Origin: a virus
Length of the DNA stretch: 46,118 bases
Virus record (IMG/VR): IMGVR_UViG_3300033997_000296
Location: 1-46,118 of that record
Strand: one strand, 5' to 3'
Below the pieces are notes generated by a model, which saw nothing but the letters and a program-made list of their open reading frames with translations, made no database searches and was not told the origin of the DNA. Shown here piece by piece: positions 39,676 through 45,998 of the stretch (its first letter is position 1; each line of letters opens with the position of its first letter). The position numbers and the translations under genes are program-made.

Positions 39676-40740
39676 ATGACAAAGCCCCCTCGCCCTCGGT
39701 CAAAGCCGCTGCTGCGCGATGATGGAAAGCCCTTCCAATCGCGCCCGATCCGCAAGCGAAACAAGGCCCAGCCGGCATTGCCGCTGGAGCCAATGCCGGC
39801 GCGTGTCGAACCCGCCCTTGCGCTGCTGAAGCAAAAGCCGCCCTCGGGCAATAAATGGGGATGGGAAATAAAATGGGACGGCTATCGCCTCGCAGTGCAT
39901 GCCGGCGCGGACGGTGTCCGGATATTGACGCGCGGCGGTTATGATTGGGCTGCACGGTTCCCCGCTATCGAGCAAGCCGCGCGCGATCTCGGCCCGGCGT
40001 CTTTCATCATTGACGGCGAAGCGGTCGTCCTGGACGAACAAGGGCGCTCGGATTTTAATGCGCTTCAGAACAGCTTGGGGGCCGTTGGTGCGCGTAGTGG
40101 CAAGAAGGTGGCCGGTAATGCCCTGCTCTACGCTTTCGATCTTCTGTATCTCGATGGCCGCGATCTGCGCGAGCTGCCGTACAGGAGCCGCCGCCACCTG
40201 CTTGAAGAGATGCTTTCTGGCTTTGACGGGGCTATCCGGATTTCGGAAGAAGTTGAAACCGACAATCCCGGTTTGATGCTCGACCATGCCTGCCGCCTCG
40301 GGCTGGAAGGCATAATCGGCAAGGATCGAAACAGCCCATACCGGAGCGGTAGAACCGGTGACTGGATCAAGGTGAAATGCGTCCAGTCCGAACCCTTCAT
40401 GATCGTGGGATATGAACCTTCCATGTCGGCAAGCGGCGGCTTTGCCTCGCTCTTGCTGGCCGCCTATGACGGCGACGAGCTGCACTATGTTGGAAGCGTC
40501 GGCACGGGCTTCAAGGAGCGTGCCGCAAACGAGCTGCGCCGGATGTTGGATGAACTGCCTTGGCGGAAGAAAAAACCGCCCGTGGAATATTCTGGTCGGC
40601 GCGAGGTTGTTTGGGTGCAGCCGACGCTTATTGCGGAAATTGAGTTCCGGCAGATGACGCCGGATCGCAAGCTACGTCATGCGGCCTACAAGGGCCTCAG
40701 AGAGCGGCAGGATAACGCGGACGTGTACCGCCTTGATTAA
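39676..40740 (+). CDS. ATP-dependent DNA ligase, LigD ligase-domain type
   Basis: 354 residues. Motif I is EIKWDGYR with Lys66 as the adenylated residue; motif III is FIIDGEAV; motif IIIa is LLYAFDLLYLDGRDL; motif IV is LEGIIGKD; motif V is GDWIKVKC. The C-terminal OB-fold part has EPFMIVGYEPS and VWVQPTLIAEIEFRQMT. It is a stand-alone copy of the ligase part of bacterial LigD (the non-homologous end-joining ligase), with a basic N-terminal tail and no polymerase or nuclease part. It may seal breaks during phage replication or recircularise DNA after entry. Confidence 0.92.
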   Translation: MTKPPRPRSKPLLRDDGKPFQSRPIRKRNKAQPALPLEPMPARVEPALALLKQKPPSGNKWGWEIKWDGYRLAVHAGADGVRILTRGGYDWAARFPAIEQAARDLGPASFIIDGEAVVLDEQGRSDFNALQNSLGAVGARSGKKVAGNALLYAFDLLYLDGRDLRELPYRSRRHLLEEMLSGFDGAIRISEEVETDNPGLMLDHACRLGLEGIIGKDRNSPYRSGRTGDWIKVKCVQSEPFMIVGYEPSMSASGGFASLLLAAYDGDELHYVGSVGTGFKERAANELRRMLDELPWRKKKPPVEYSGRREVVWVQPTLIAEIEFRQMTPDRKLRHAAYKGLRERQDNADVYRLD

Positions 40741-40770
40741 ATGTCGCGGCTTTTAGTGTAAGCTCTCCTG

Positions 40771-41034
40771 ATGAGCGAATTCAGGATACAGCCGGTAACG
40801 GTCAATTGGGGTGATTTTGAAACCTATGAAACGGTCACGGACTTGGCCCGCTGCCTGCTCGACAACTGGCCTGCAAGCTTCGATGGTCAAGCTTACGTGA
40901 CGGCCCTCATGGTTTGTTCTGCTGTTCTTGAAAACGGTTTGGATGATCGACCGGAAGATGCGCGGGCGGCTTTTATCGATGCCGTCCACGAAGCGCTCCT
41001 GTCAGTCTCGCCAGATGATGACTTGGATTTCTAG
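40771..41034 (+). CDS. DUF982-family protein
   Basis: 87 residues. The layout PVTVNWGDFETYETVTDLARCLLDNWP, then GQAYVTALMVCSAVLENG and DARAAFIDAVHEALLSV is that of DUF982, small proteins abundant in Rhizobiales and often in many copies per genome (a domain with helical pair after the W.P). Function unknown. It follows the ligase by 30 bp, likely in the same transcript. It is one of the best clues to a rhizobial-type host. Confidence 0.8.
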   Translation: MSEFRIQPVTVNWGDFETYETVTDLARCLLDNWPASFDGQAYVTALMVCSAVLENGLDDRPEDARAAFIDAVHEALLSVSPDDDLDF

Positions 41035-41037
41035 CCG

Positions 41038-41460
41038 CTAGTTTTCTTCATCGGATCGCCGCACTATTCGGCCGCCATGCCGCAACCGCACGATGCCGTT
41101 TATATTGTGCTTGTAGACCTGGTAGGCGGCATTAGCCGCCATGATGTTGCCAGCGCCGGCAAGCTCCATACAGCGAAAGCCCTCGTCTGTGATTTCATCG
41201 ACAGTGAAAGGAAATTTGGTGTCGAAGAAAGGCACCTTTTGCGGGTCTGGCAAATCCACGACATGCTGTTCCTGCCCGACTTCGCAAAAGAAGATGCTTT
41301 CCCGGCCGTACACCCATGCAATGACGGTGCGCCAGTCAAGCTTTCCCTTCGCCTTGTAGCAAACCTGCCATTCACCTTGATAGCAAATCAGCATAGGCCA
41401 GCTTAGCGGCTTCCTGATTGTCGTTTGAGTTTCGGTTGATTTCAAGAGTGGCGCGGGCAT
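41038..41460 (-). CDS. Hypothetical protein
   Basis: 140 residues from the ATG at 41458-41460, chosen because AAGGAAGGA precedes it; an upstream ATG at 41499 has no site. It has a strand-rich first half with many aromatic residues (LSWPMLICYQGEWQVCYKAKG) and a helical second half (DEGFRCMELAGAGNIMAANAAYQVYKHNI). No family recognised. It converges with the DUF982 gene 3 bases apart. A terminator lies upstream of it at 41538-41563. Confidence 0.5.
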   Translation of the reverse strand: MPAPLLKSTETQTTIRKPLSWPMLICYQGEWQVCYKAKGKLDWRTVIAWVYGRESIFFCEVGQEQHVVDLPDPQKVPFFDTKFPFTVDEITDEGFRCMELAGAGNIMAANAAYQVYKHNINGIVRLRHGGRIVRRSDEEN

Positions 41461-41537
41461 TGATCCTTCCTTTTGTTCTATGAATGTTCTCATAGCCAAA
41501 TGGAGTCAAGCAATCGCGGGTAGCTATAAAGATACAA

Positions 41538-41563
41538 AAAAGCCGCTCGGGTGAGCGGCTTTT
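41538..41563. terminator. Bidirectional intrinsic terminator
   Basis: AAAAGCCGCTC (41538-41548) and GAGCGGCTTTT (41553-41563) with a GGGT loop. It ends the leftward HigBA unit, 23 bases beyond the antitoxin stop codon. Confidence 0.85.
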
Positions 41564-41585
41564 ATGTTTGGTCACATCTCCATGA

Positions 41586-41891
41586 TCAGGCAACCTCTAA
41601 CGTGGGTACATCTTTCAGATCCACGTTATGTTCTGCCTGCCAAGCGTCGTGTGCTGCCTGCATCCTGAGCCAAATAGCAGCTCCATCTCCAAACAGCTTA
41701 CCCAGTCTCGCTGCTACGTTGGGCGATACGGGCTTCTTCTCGTTTACAATATCGTATAGCTGCTGCCGGGAAATTCCCAACATGTTCGCTATCTCTACCT
41801 TGGTCTTCCCGGTGTCCGGGATTATGTCATTGAGTAATGCGCCCGGATGAGATGGGCACCGCTTCAGGGGCCTCTCTACCTCATAAGCCAT
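41586..41891 (-). CDS. higA: HigA-type antitoxin
   Basis: 101 residues with an XRE helix-turn-helix: HPGALLNDIIPDTGKTKVEIANMLGISRQQLYDIVNEKKPVSPNVAARLGK covers residues 15-65 as a landmark, and AAIWLRMQAAHDAWQAE is the HigA ending. It should bind and silence the HigB toxin and repress the operon. A good AGGAGA site lies before the ATG. Unlike most higBA pairs, the gap to the toxin gene is 140 bp and contains a hairpin and a GT repeat. It would serve as an addiction module for the phage-plasmid. Confidence 0.9.
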   Translation of the reverse strand: MAYEVERPLKRCPSHPGALLNDIIPDTGKTKVEIANMLGISRQQLYDIVNEKKPVSPNVAARLGKLFGDGAAIWLRMQAAHDAWQAEHNVDLKDVPTLEVA

Positions 41892-41990
41892 TCTCGTCTC
41901 CTAGCTGTGGCAAAACGTGCACTTTACAAAGTGTTCGTTGTCTCGTTGGTAAAACTGTGTCTTGTGTGTGTGTGTGTCGGTTTTTTTAGG

Positions 41991-42023
41991 GCACCAGCCA
42001 AACAAACTCTGATTGGCTGGTGC
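41991..42023. repeat. Perfect 11-bp inverted repeat between toxin and antitoxin genes
   Basis: GCACCAGCCAA (41991-42001) and TTGGCTGGTGC (42013-42023) surround an 11-base loop. On the leftward mRNA the stem is followed by an A run, not a U run, so it is not a standard terminator. Next to it is a GT-repeat tract at about 41963-41978. It could stabilise or process the message between higB and higA, or be an extra operator. Confidence 0.6.
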
Positions 42024-42031
42024 TGGTTCCG

Positions 42032-42310
42032 TTAGTGGTACTGCTCAAAATCAACGTTGTATGCATCACCATCATCAAATTCGAATGTAATGCACCATGG
42101 GCCGTTGATATGAACAGTGTATCTTGTGGGGTTGAACCCGTTTAGAGCATGAAAGTTAAAGCCCGTCACTTTCATTTCGCCGATTGCCGCTGCCTGGTCT
42201 AGGCGGTCAAGACGAGCAAGAATGCGTTTATGCAGCTTCTTGTCGATCTTTGAGGTTTTGCCAGTGGCAAACAACTCGCCTAACGCCTTGTCCTTAAAAG
42301 TCTTGATCAC
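42032..42310 (-). CDS. higB: HigB-type toxin (RelE-like mRNA interferase)
   Basis: 92 residues from a GTG at 42308-42310 with AGGAGA upstream. MIKTFKDKALGELFATGKTSKI, then HKRILARLDRLDQAA, the ALNGFNPTRYTVHINGPWCITFEFDDGDAYNVDFEQYH ending fits HigB/RelE toxins that cut mRNA on the ribosome (landmarks at residues 1-22 and 56-92). As in other higBA systems, the toxin comes first. The upstream region has two palindromic operator-like repeats. Confidence 0.9.
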   Translation of the reverse strand: MIKTFKDKALGELFATGKTSKIDKKLHKRILARLDRLDQAAAIGEMKVTGFNFHALNGFNPTRYTVHINGPWCITFEFDDGDAYNVDFEQYH

Positions 42311-42369
42311 ACGCCATCTCCTACATCACCATTTCTCGTCCTTTCTGTCACCGTTGCTAACAGCAGCAA

Positions 42370-42422
42370 TGTAAGTTTATTGCTTACACAATACAAGAGG
42401 GGATGTAAGTTTTTTGCTGACA
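42370..42422 (-). promoter_or_regulatory. higBA operator repeats and candidate promoter
   Basis: TGTAAGTTTATTGCTTACA (42370-42388) is palindromic in its outer six bases, and TGTAAGTTTTTTGCTGACA (42404-42422) is an imperfect copy 34 bp away. Read leftward, TTGTAT and TACATT spaced by 17 bases make a fair promoter that overlaps the first palindrome. HigA or HigBA probably binds here. Confidence 0.6.
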
Positions 42423-42429
42423 AAATTTA

Positions 42430-42451
42430 GCCGCCCTTTTCGAAGGGCGGC
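42430..42451 (-). terminator. Terminator-like hairpin after the partition operon
   Basis: GCCGCCCTT (42430-42438) and AAGGGCGGC (42443-42451) with a 4-base loop form a strong stem; leftward the sequence continues as TAAATTTTG. It lies 35 bases past the stop of the RHH gene. Confidence 0.7.
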
Positions 42452-42461
42452 TCCATGCCAA

Positions 42462-42489
42462 CTGACGCACGTCAACGCATATGCGTCAA
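42462..42489. repeat. TTGACGC-type site cluster 1
   Basis: Contains CTGACGC (42462-42468), ACGTCAA (42469-42475) and GCGTCAA (42483-42489), all variants of TTGACGC or its complement. It is right after the RHH gene. Clusters 2 and 3 lie at 43521-43547 and 44594-44627. Candidate partition (centromere) sites. Confidence 0.6.
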
Positions 42490-42773
42490 TCAACTTTCGC
42501 GCGGTCCATCAACTCTTTCAGGGCTTCCGGGTAGCTCAACCTGTTTTCCATGGCCCACGCAACGAAGCGGTTATATGTCGAGACTGGTGGACGGATATTT
42601 AGATTGGCGGATGGCTCAGCTTCCTTTCTCCTGACAATCTTCTGAATGGGTTCGCGAGATACAAAACCGTGGCGCTCTGCCACCTCGTCCAGCTTGCGGT
42701 CTGAAACGTCGCTTTCTGTCTCGTCGTCTGGTTTGATGCTCGCAAGGCGATTGCCAAATCCAAGGTCTTTCAT
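42486..42773 (-). CDS. Ribbon-helix-helix partner of ParA (centromere-binding protein)
   Basis: 95 residues. A disordered, charged N-terminal part ([22 protein letters not shown]) is followed by a ribbon-helix-helix ([35 protein letters not shown], landmarks at residues 58-92). Small RHH proteins right after a ParA gene are the DNA-binding partners in plasmid partition, with the flexible N-terminus touching ParA. The ATG overlaps the parA stop codon (ATGA). The repeated TTGACGC sites on both sides are its likely targets. Confidence 0.75.
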   Translation of the reverse strand: MKDLGFGNRLASIKPDDETESDVSDRKLDEVAERHGFVSREPIQKIVRRKEAEPSANLNIRPPVSTYNRFVAWAMENRLSYPEALKELMDRAKVD

Positions 42774-43444
42774 GCGGCGGCTTCCTTCAGTGCAACCATA
42801 TCCACCAATTCGGCTGTAAGTTTCAGAGCGTTGTCCCTCGCTTGGGGCAACCCGTTCACCTCGGCCGGGTCGAGTTCGTCCAGGTCGAGTTGATGAAAGA
42901 ACATGCTCTTATAGGCAGACCGTTCATTCAGATGGTTGATGAATTGGGGAATTTCCCCACCACTGAGCTGTGCGAAAATCTGGCGCTCGATTTTGGTTTT
43001 GATCTGCGGCGACGTGCGAGTGAAAAGCACCCTGTACGGAATGACCTTGTCGAAAGACTCGCCTTCATCCTTGATTAGGTGGATAGCCTTGGCGGCAAGT
43101 TCCGCGTCGGTCGGGCTGGCCTGAATTGGAATGATTGCCAGATGCGCCCTGAATAGCGCACGCGACATGAGCCGGTTGGCGGTTCCTTCAAGGTCGACGA
43201 AAACAAATTGAGACTTACGGCGATGATGATCAAGCTTTTCCTTGAAGCTTTCCTCATCAACGGCGCTATCGACAACCAAAGGATTTTTGGACTCCCCTGC
43301 CCTCCACCCCGCGATTGGTTGGTTGCGGTCGCAATCGAGAACCGTCACCGAGGCTCCCTGGCGAGCAAGCGTAGTTGCTAGAACAAGCGTGGTCGTAGAT
43401 TTTCCCGCGCCACCTTTCGGATTTGCGACTGCGATAACGGGCAT
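42770..43444 (-). CDS. parA: ParA partition ATPase
   Basis: 224 residues, the short ParA type found on plasmids. The deviant Walker A KGGAGKST lies at residues 10-17, the second box VLDCDRNQP at 35-43, and [11 protein letters not shown] at about 80-90. No N-terminal DNA-binding domain is present, as in type Ib systems, in which a separate RHH protein binds DNA and controls the operon. A GGAAGG site precedes ATG. It segregates low-copy plasmids, so it points to plasmid maintenance of this phage. Confidence 0.92.
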   Translation of the reverse strand: MPVIAVANPKGGAGKSTTTLVLATTLARQGASVTVLDCDRNQPIAGWRAGESKNPLVVDSAVDEESFKEKLDHHRRKSQFVFVDLEGTANRLMSRALFRAHLAIIPIQASPTDAELAAKAIHLIKDEGESFDKVIPYRVLFTRTSPQIKTKIERQIFAQLSGGEIPQFINHLNERSAYKSMFFHQLDLDELDPAEVNGLPQARDNALKLTAELVDMVALKEAAA

Positions 43445-43520
43445 TGCGCGTCCTTCCTGATTAAAGTTGTAGCGTCACCGTGCACCATAATACTTTATGC
43501 GGCGTTAACAAGAACGTTAA

Positions 43521-43547
43521 TTGACGTTGATGCGTCAACATTGACGC
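43521..43547. repeat. TTGACGC-type site cluster 2
   Basis: TTGACGT (43521-43527), GCGTCAA (43532-43538) and TTGACGC (43541-43547) lie in the 195-bp gap between parA and the DUF2806-like gene. The gap also has related AACGTTAA-type text just before. It is where an operator and centromere of a type Ib partition system would be. Confidence 0.65.
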
Positions 43548-43639
43548 GCATTAATGCAATGACTTATTGTCGTGACTGTTTGCAAAAACATTTTTAGTGG
43601 TTGAGAATGATCTGTAACTGACAACTCACGAGGGAATAA

Positions 43640-44584
43640 ATGGGGGACGAAAAAACTTTAGTAGGTGAATTGGTGAAGGGAGCAGGGGAGCTAGCTCCAC
43701 CAGTTGAGACAGCCTTCCTCAAAGCTCTTTGGCAGCTTCTTGGTGGGCTGGCTGCTTTGCCTGCTGGTTGGATACGGCGCAGAGCGCAGGCCACGGAGGA
43801 CATCACTAATGCTCGAAGCGCCGTATCCGCAATACTAGCCAAAGGCGTAGCGGAAAATGCCCTAAGTGACCCTTTGGTAATGAAAGCCGCTGCTGAAATC
43901 TTTTTGCCCGTTGCAATACGGAAATCACAGAACCTGGTCGCGGTAGCCGAGTTGGCGGCCGGTCACGTAGCCGAAGTAGCCGGGAGCGCGGAAGACCCAG
44001 CGCCACCAGACACAGACTGGATGAATAAGTTTACCCGATATGCAGAAGACGCATCCTCGGAACAACTACAGGACTTATTCGCTCGAATATTGGCTGGTGA
44101 GGTAGTACGTCCCGGCTCATTCGCCCCGGCCACTCTTCGAACTGTTTCGGAATTGGACAAGACGATCGCAGAAGACTTTAGCCTTATGTGGGCGAGAGAT
44201 GTGGGCGGCGCGATTAATCACGGCTACGAATTTGAGAGGGGTGAGTGGTTTTCTAGATGGAAGAGGCTTGTCGAAGGAGGTTTAATGGCTAGCGACACAA
44301 CGCTTCAACACCCTCCAGAACAACAAATATCAGGTCTTCCTTTTCGGACTTGGTCGCCGATGATGCAAGGTAGCACGTTCGTTGTAGTGTACGTAACCCC
44401 TGAGGCACGCCCGGCTTGGCAGCATATCTCATTCACTCGCGTCGGCCGCGAGCTCGGAAGTATCTTGGCGCGACCGAACTACGAAGACAATATGAGGACA
44501 GCAGGTGCAACGTTGGGAATTCGTAGCGGCTTAAAAGTTGAATTATTCGTCGATGGCAAACGCATCGAACAACTAACACCTTGA
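43640..44584 (+). CDS. DUF2806-like protein, possible defence or exclusion gene
   Basis: 314 residues, visibly less G+C-rich than the phage core. After an N-terminal part with a hydrophobic stretch (FLKALWQLLGGLAALPAGWI, about 26-45) comes a helical centre. Its hallmark is WMNKFTRYAEDASSEQLQDLFARILAGEVVRPGSFAPATLRTV (landmarks at residues 127-169), a pattern I associate with DUF2806-type proteins. A GAGGGA site precedes ATG. It sits between partition-site clusters 2 and 3, and by position is an accessory gene expressed in the lysogen. Activity against other phages is a guess. Confidence 0.6.
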   Translation: MGDEKTLVGELVKGAGELAPPVETAFLKALWQLLGGLAALPAGWIRRRAQATEDITNARSAVSAILAKGVAENALSDPLVMKAAAEIFLPVAIRKSQNLVAVAELAAGHVAEVAGSAEDPAPPDTDWMNKFTRYAEDASSEQLQDLFARILAGEVVRPGSFAPATLRTVSELDKTIAEDFSLMWARDVGGAINHGYEFERGEWFSRWKRLVEGGLMASDTTLQHPPEQQISGLPFRTWSPMMQGSTFVVVYVTPEARPAWQHISFTRVGRELGSILARPNYEDNMRTAGATLGIRSGLKVELFVDGKRIEQLTP

Positions 44585-44593
44585 TGGGATAAA

Positions 44594-44627
44594 TGCTGCG
44601 TCAGCGTTGACGCACGTTGACGCAGCA
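44594..44627. repeat. TTGACGC-type site cluster 3, in a 10-bp inverted repeat
   Basis: TGCTGCGTCA (44594-44603) and TGACGCAGCA (44618-44627) form a perfect inverted repeat. Inside are two direct copies of TTGACGC (44607-44613, 44617-44623) ten bases apart. It follows the DUF2806-like gene and has the best-conserved sites of the three clusters. Confidence 0.7.
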
Positions 44628-44645
44628 AACTCTAGATTTCGCTTG

Positions 44646-44933
44646 TTAGTCTGTCCGGCCACAACTGATGAAAGCTAAGAGCCATTTAGATTTCTCATAT
44701 CGAAAATATGCACTGCATTCATGGGCTTGTGAAATCGGCTTTTCCCGAGCCTTGTATTCAAAATTCCACGCCCGCAGTTCTTCCGGATCTAGGATCAGAA
44801 CCGACACGACAAAACATGTCGTCATCACGACCACAACAACCGACGTTTTATGTGCCTGCAAAATGGGATTCAAGCGCGATATCAAGATCACTCCTGCCCA
44901 TACCGCAAGGCACCAGATGGCTAAGCCAATCAT
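44646..44933 (-). CDS. Small membrane protein with two membrane segments
   Basis: 95 residues from the ATG at 44931-44933, since GGAGATACC just before it is a good ribosome site; an ATG 7 codons earlier has none. Two hydrophobic segments are GLAIWCLAVWAGVILIS and TSVVVVVMTTCFVVSVLIL, followed by a soluble tail with Cys (HECSAYFRYEKSKWLLAFISCG). No family recognised. It converges on the DUF2806-like gene. Small lysogen-expressed membrane proteins of phages sometimes block superinfection, which is only a possibility here. Confidence 0.5.
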   Translation of the reverse strand: MIGLAIWCLAVWAGVILISRLNPILQAHKTSVVVVVMTTCFVVSVLILDPEELRAWNFEYKAREKPISQAHECSAYFRYEKSKWLLAFISCGRTD

Positions 44934-45277
44934 GGTATCTCCGCGAATGTTCAAGAGTGTCTAGGCGCTTTGTTGCTCAGGTCCCGCTGGCTGGCGCATG
45001 CGAGAGATGATGGCAACTGCCCAAACGATTCGAGTGGCTGGGCGCGTCAACACTTATTCAAACTTACCACCGGTCCAATGCCAGCGTTCTTAGTCAAACA
45101 CCAAACGGTGAAGGAAAAAGGACCGGGTTCACGGAAGATAGGTCGCAGCGCGTTTTATTTCAAGTGCTCAAAACCGTCCGGTTATAGACAGGGGAGGGCG
45201 GTTCTGCTCAAAAGTGCCTATCCCGACTTTCTTGCATGCTCAAAAAGAACGGGACACTTTTGAACAGGGAAAGAGCT
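44934..45277. other. 344-bp gene-poor region holding a candidate resolvase (res) site
   Basis: Four copies of TGYTCAAAA lie close together: TGCTCAAAA at 45165-45173, 45205-45213 and 45237-45245, and an inverted TGTTCAAAA at 45258-45266, just before the resolvase ATG. Between the first two is GTCCGGTTATAGAC, a TA-rich-centred partial dyad like a crossover site. Serine resolvases bind multiple such subsites next to their own gene. The first 200 bases of the region show no supported gene; one open frame there lacks a ribosome site. Confidence 0.5.
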
Positions 45278-45880
45278 ATGTCGCGCACGTTCGCTTATGT
45301 CAGAGTGTCAACCACGGGGCAGACGGTCGAAAACCAGATTACCGAAATCTCGGCCGCTGGCTTTTCGGTCGAGCCGCGCCGGATCATATCCGAAACGATT
45401 TCCGGCAGCACGCCGGCTGCGAAACGACCTGGCTTCATGAAGTTGCTCGACCGGATGGAACCCGGCGACGTGTTGATCGTCACGAAGCTGGATCGCCTCG
45501 GCCGTGACGCCATCGATGTCAGCAGCACGGTCAAGATGCTCGCTGAAAACGGGGTGAGGGTGCATTGCCTCCAGCTGGGCGGCCTCGATCTCACCAGCTC
45601 GGCCGGCACCATGACAATGAACGTCCTAAACGCCGTCGCGCAATTCGAGCGGGATTTGAATATTGAACGCACTCAAGCCGGCGTGGCGAGGGCGCGCGAA
45701 AAGGGAAAGCGTTTCGGCCGCCCGCCCGCCCTGACAGATCGGCAAAAACAGGTGGCGCTTGCCGATCTGGCGGCCGGAACCAGCATAGCCGCAGTGGCCC
45801 GAAAATTCGGCACCAGCCGCCTGACAATCTCTCGCCTTAAAGGTGCATCGCAAGACGCCCCTCCGGGCGAGTTGGAATAA
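45278..45880 (+). CDS. Serine recombinase of the resolvase/invertase family
   Basis: 200 residues from ATG 45278, preceded by AGGGAAAGAG; the frame is open further up but without a site. The catalytic part shows FAYVRVSTTGQ with the active Ser, LDRMEPGDVLIVTKLDRLGRDAID with the Arg pair, and the E-helix AQFERDLNIERTQAGVARAREKGKRFGRPP. A C-terminal helix-turn-helix (GTSIAAVARKFGTSRLTISRL) completes it. The size is that of resolvases and invertases, far short of large phage integrases. Resolution of plasmid dimers is the likely job; a DNA invertase is the alternative, though I see no invertible segment. Confidence 0.9.
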   Translation: MSRTFAYVRVSTTGQTVENQITEISAAGFSVEPRRIISETISGSTPAAKRPGFMKLLDRMEPGDVLIVTKLDRLGRDAIDVSSTVKMLAENGVRVHCLQLGGLDLTSSAGTMTMNVLNAVAQFERDLNIERTQAGVARAREKGKRFGRPPALTDRQKQVALADLAAGTSIAAVARKFGTSRLTISRLKGASQDAPPGELE

Positions 45881-45972
45881 TATTCTCTTCAAGATTTCCT
45901 CCTGCGACCTCTCATAAGCCAAAAAGCCTATCCGGGCGTGCGAACGGTCCTAAAATTGCGTATAGGTTGCCG

Positions 45973-45998
45973 CCGAACCGCACTCTAACGCGGTTCGG
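45973..45998. terminator. Hairpin between resolvase and rep genes at the contig junction
   Basis: CCGAACCGC (45973-45981) pairs with GCGGTTCGG (45990-45998). Right after it (also at 1-60) come CCGC-GAAA-GCGG, and CCGAAC at 34-39, which could pair with the same GTTCGG instead, so two exclusive folds exist. It lies between two convergent genes and probably stops both. Confidence 0.55.

Noticed and set aside
44970-45263. Open frame of 97 codons in the res region
   Set aside because: No ribosome site, no recognisable composition, and it runs through the repeated resolvase sites.
45278-45880. Serine recombinase as phage integrase or tail-fibre invertase
   Set aside because: It lacks the long C-terminal region of large serine integrases, and I found no inverted-repeat-bounded fibre segment or alternative fibre end.
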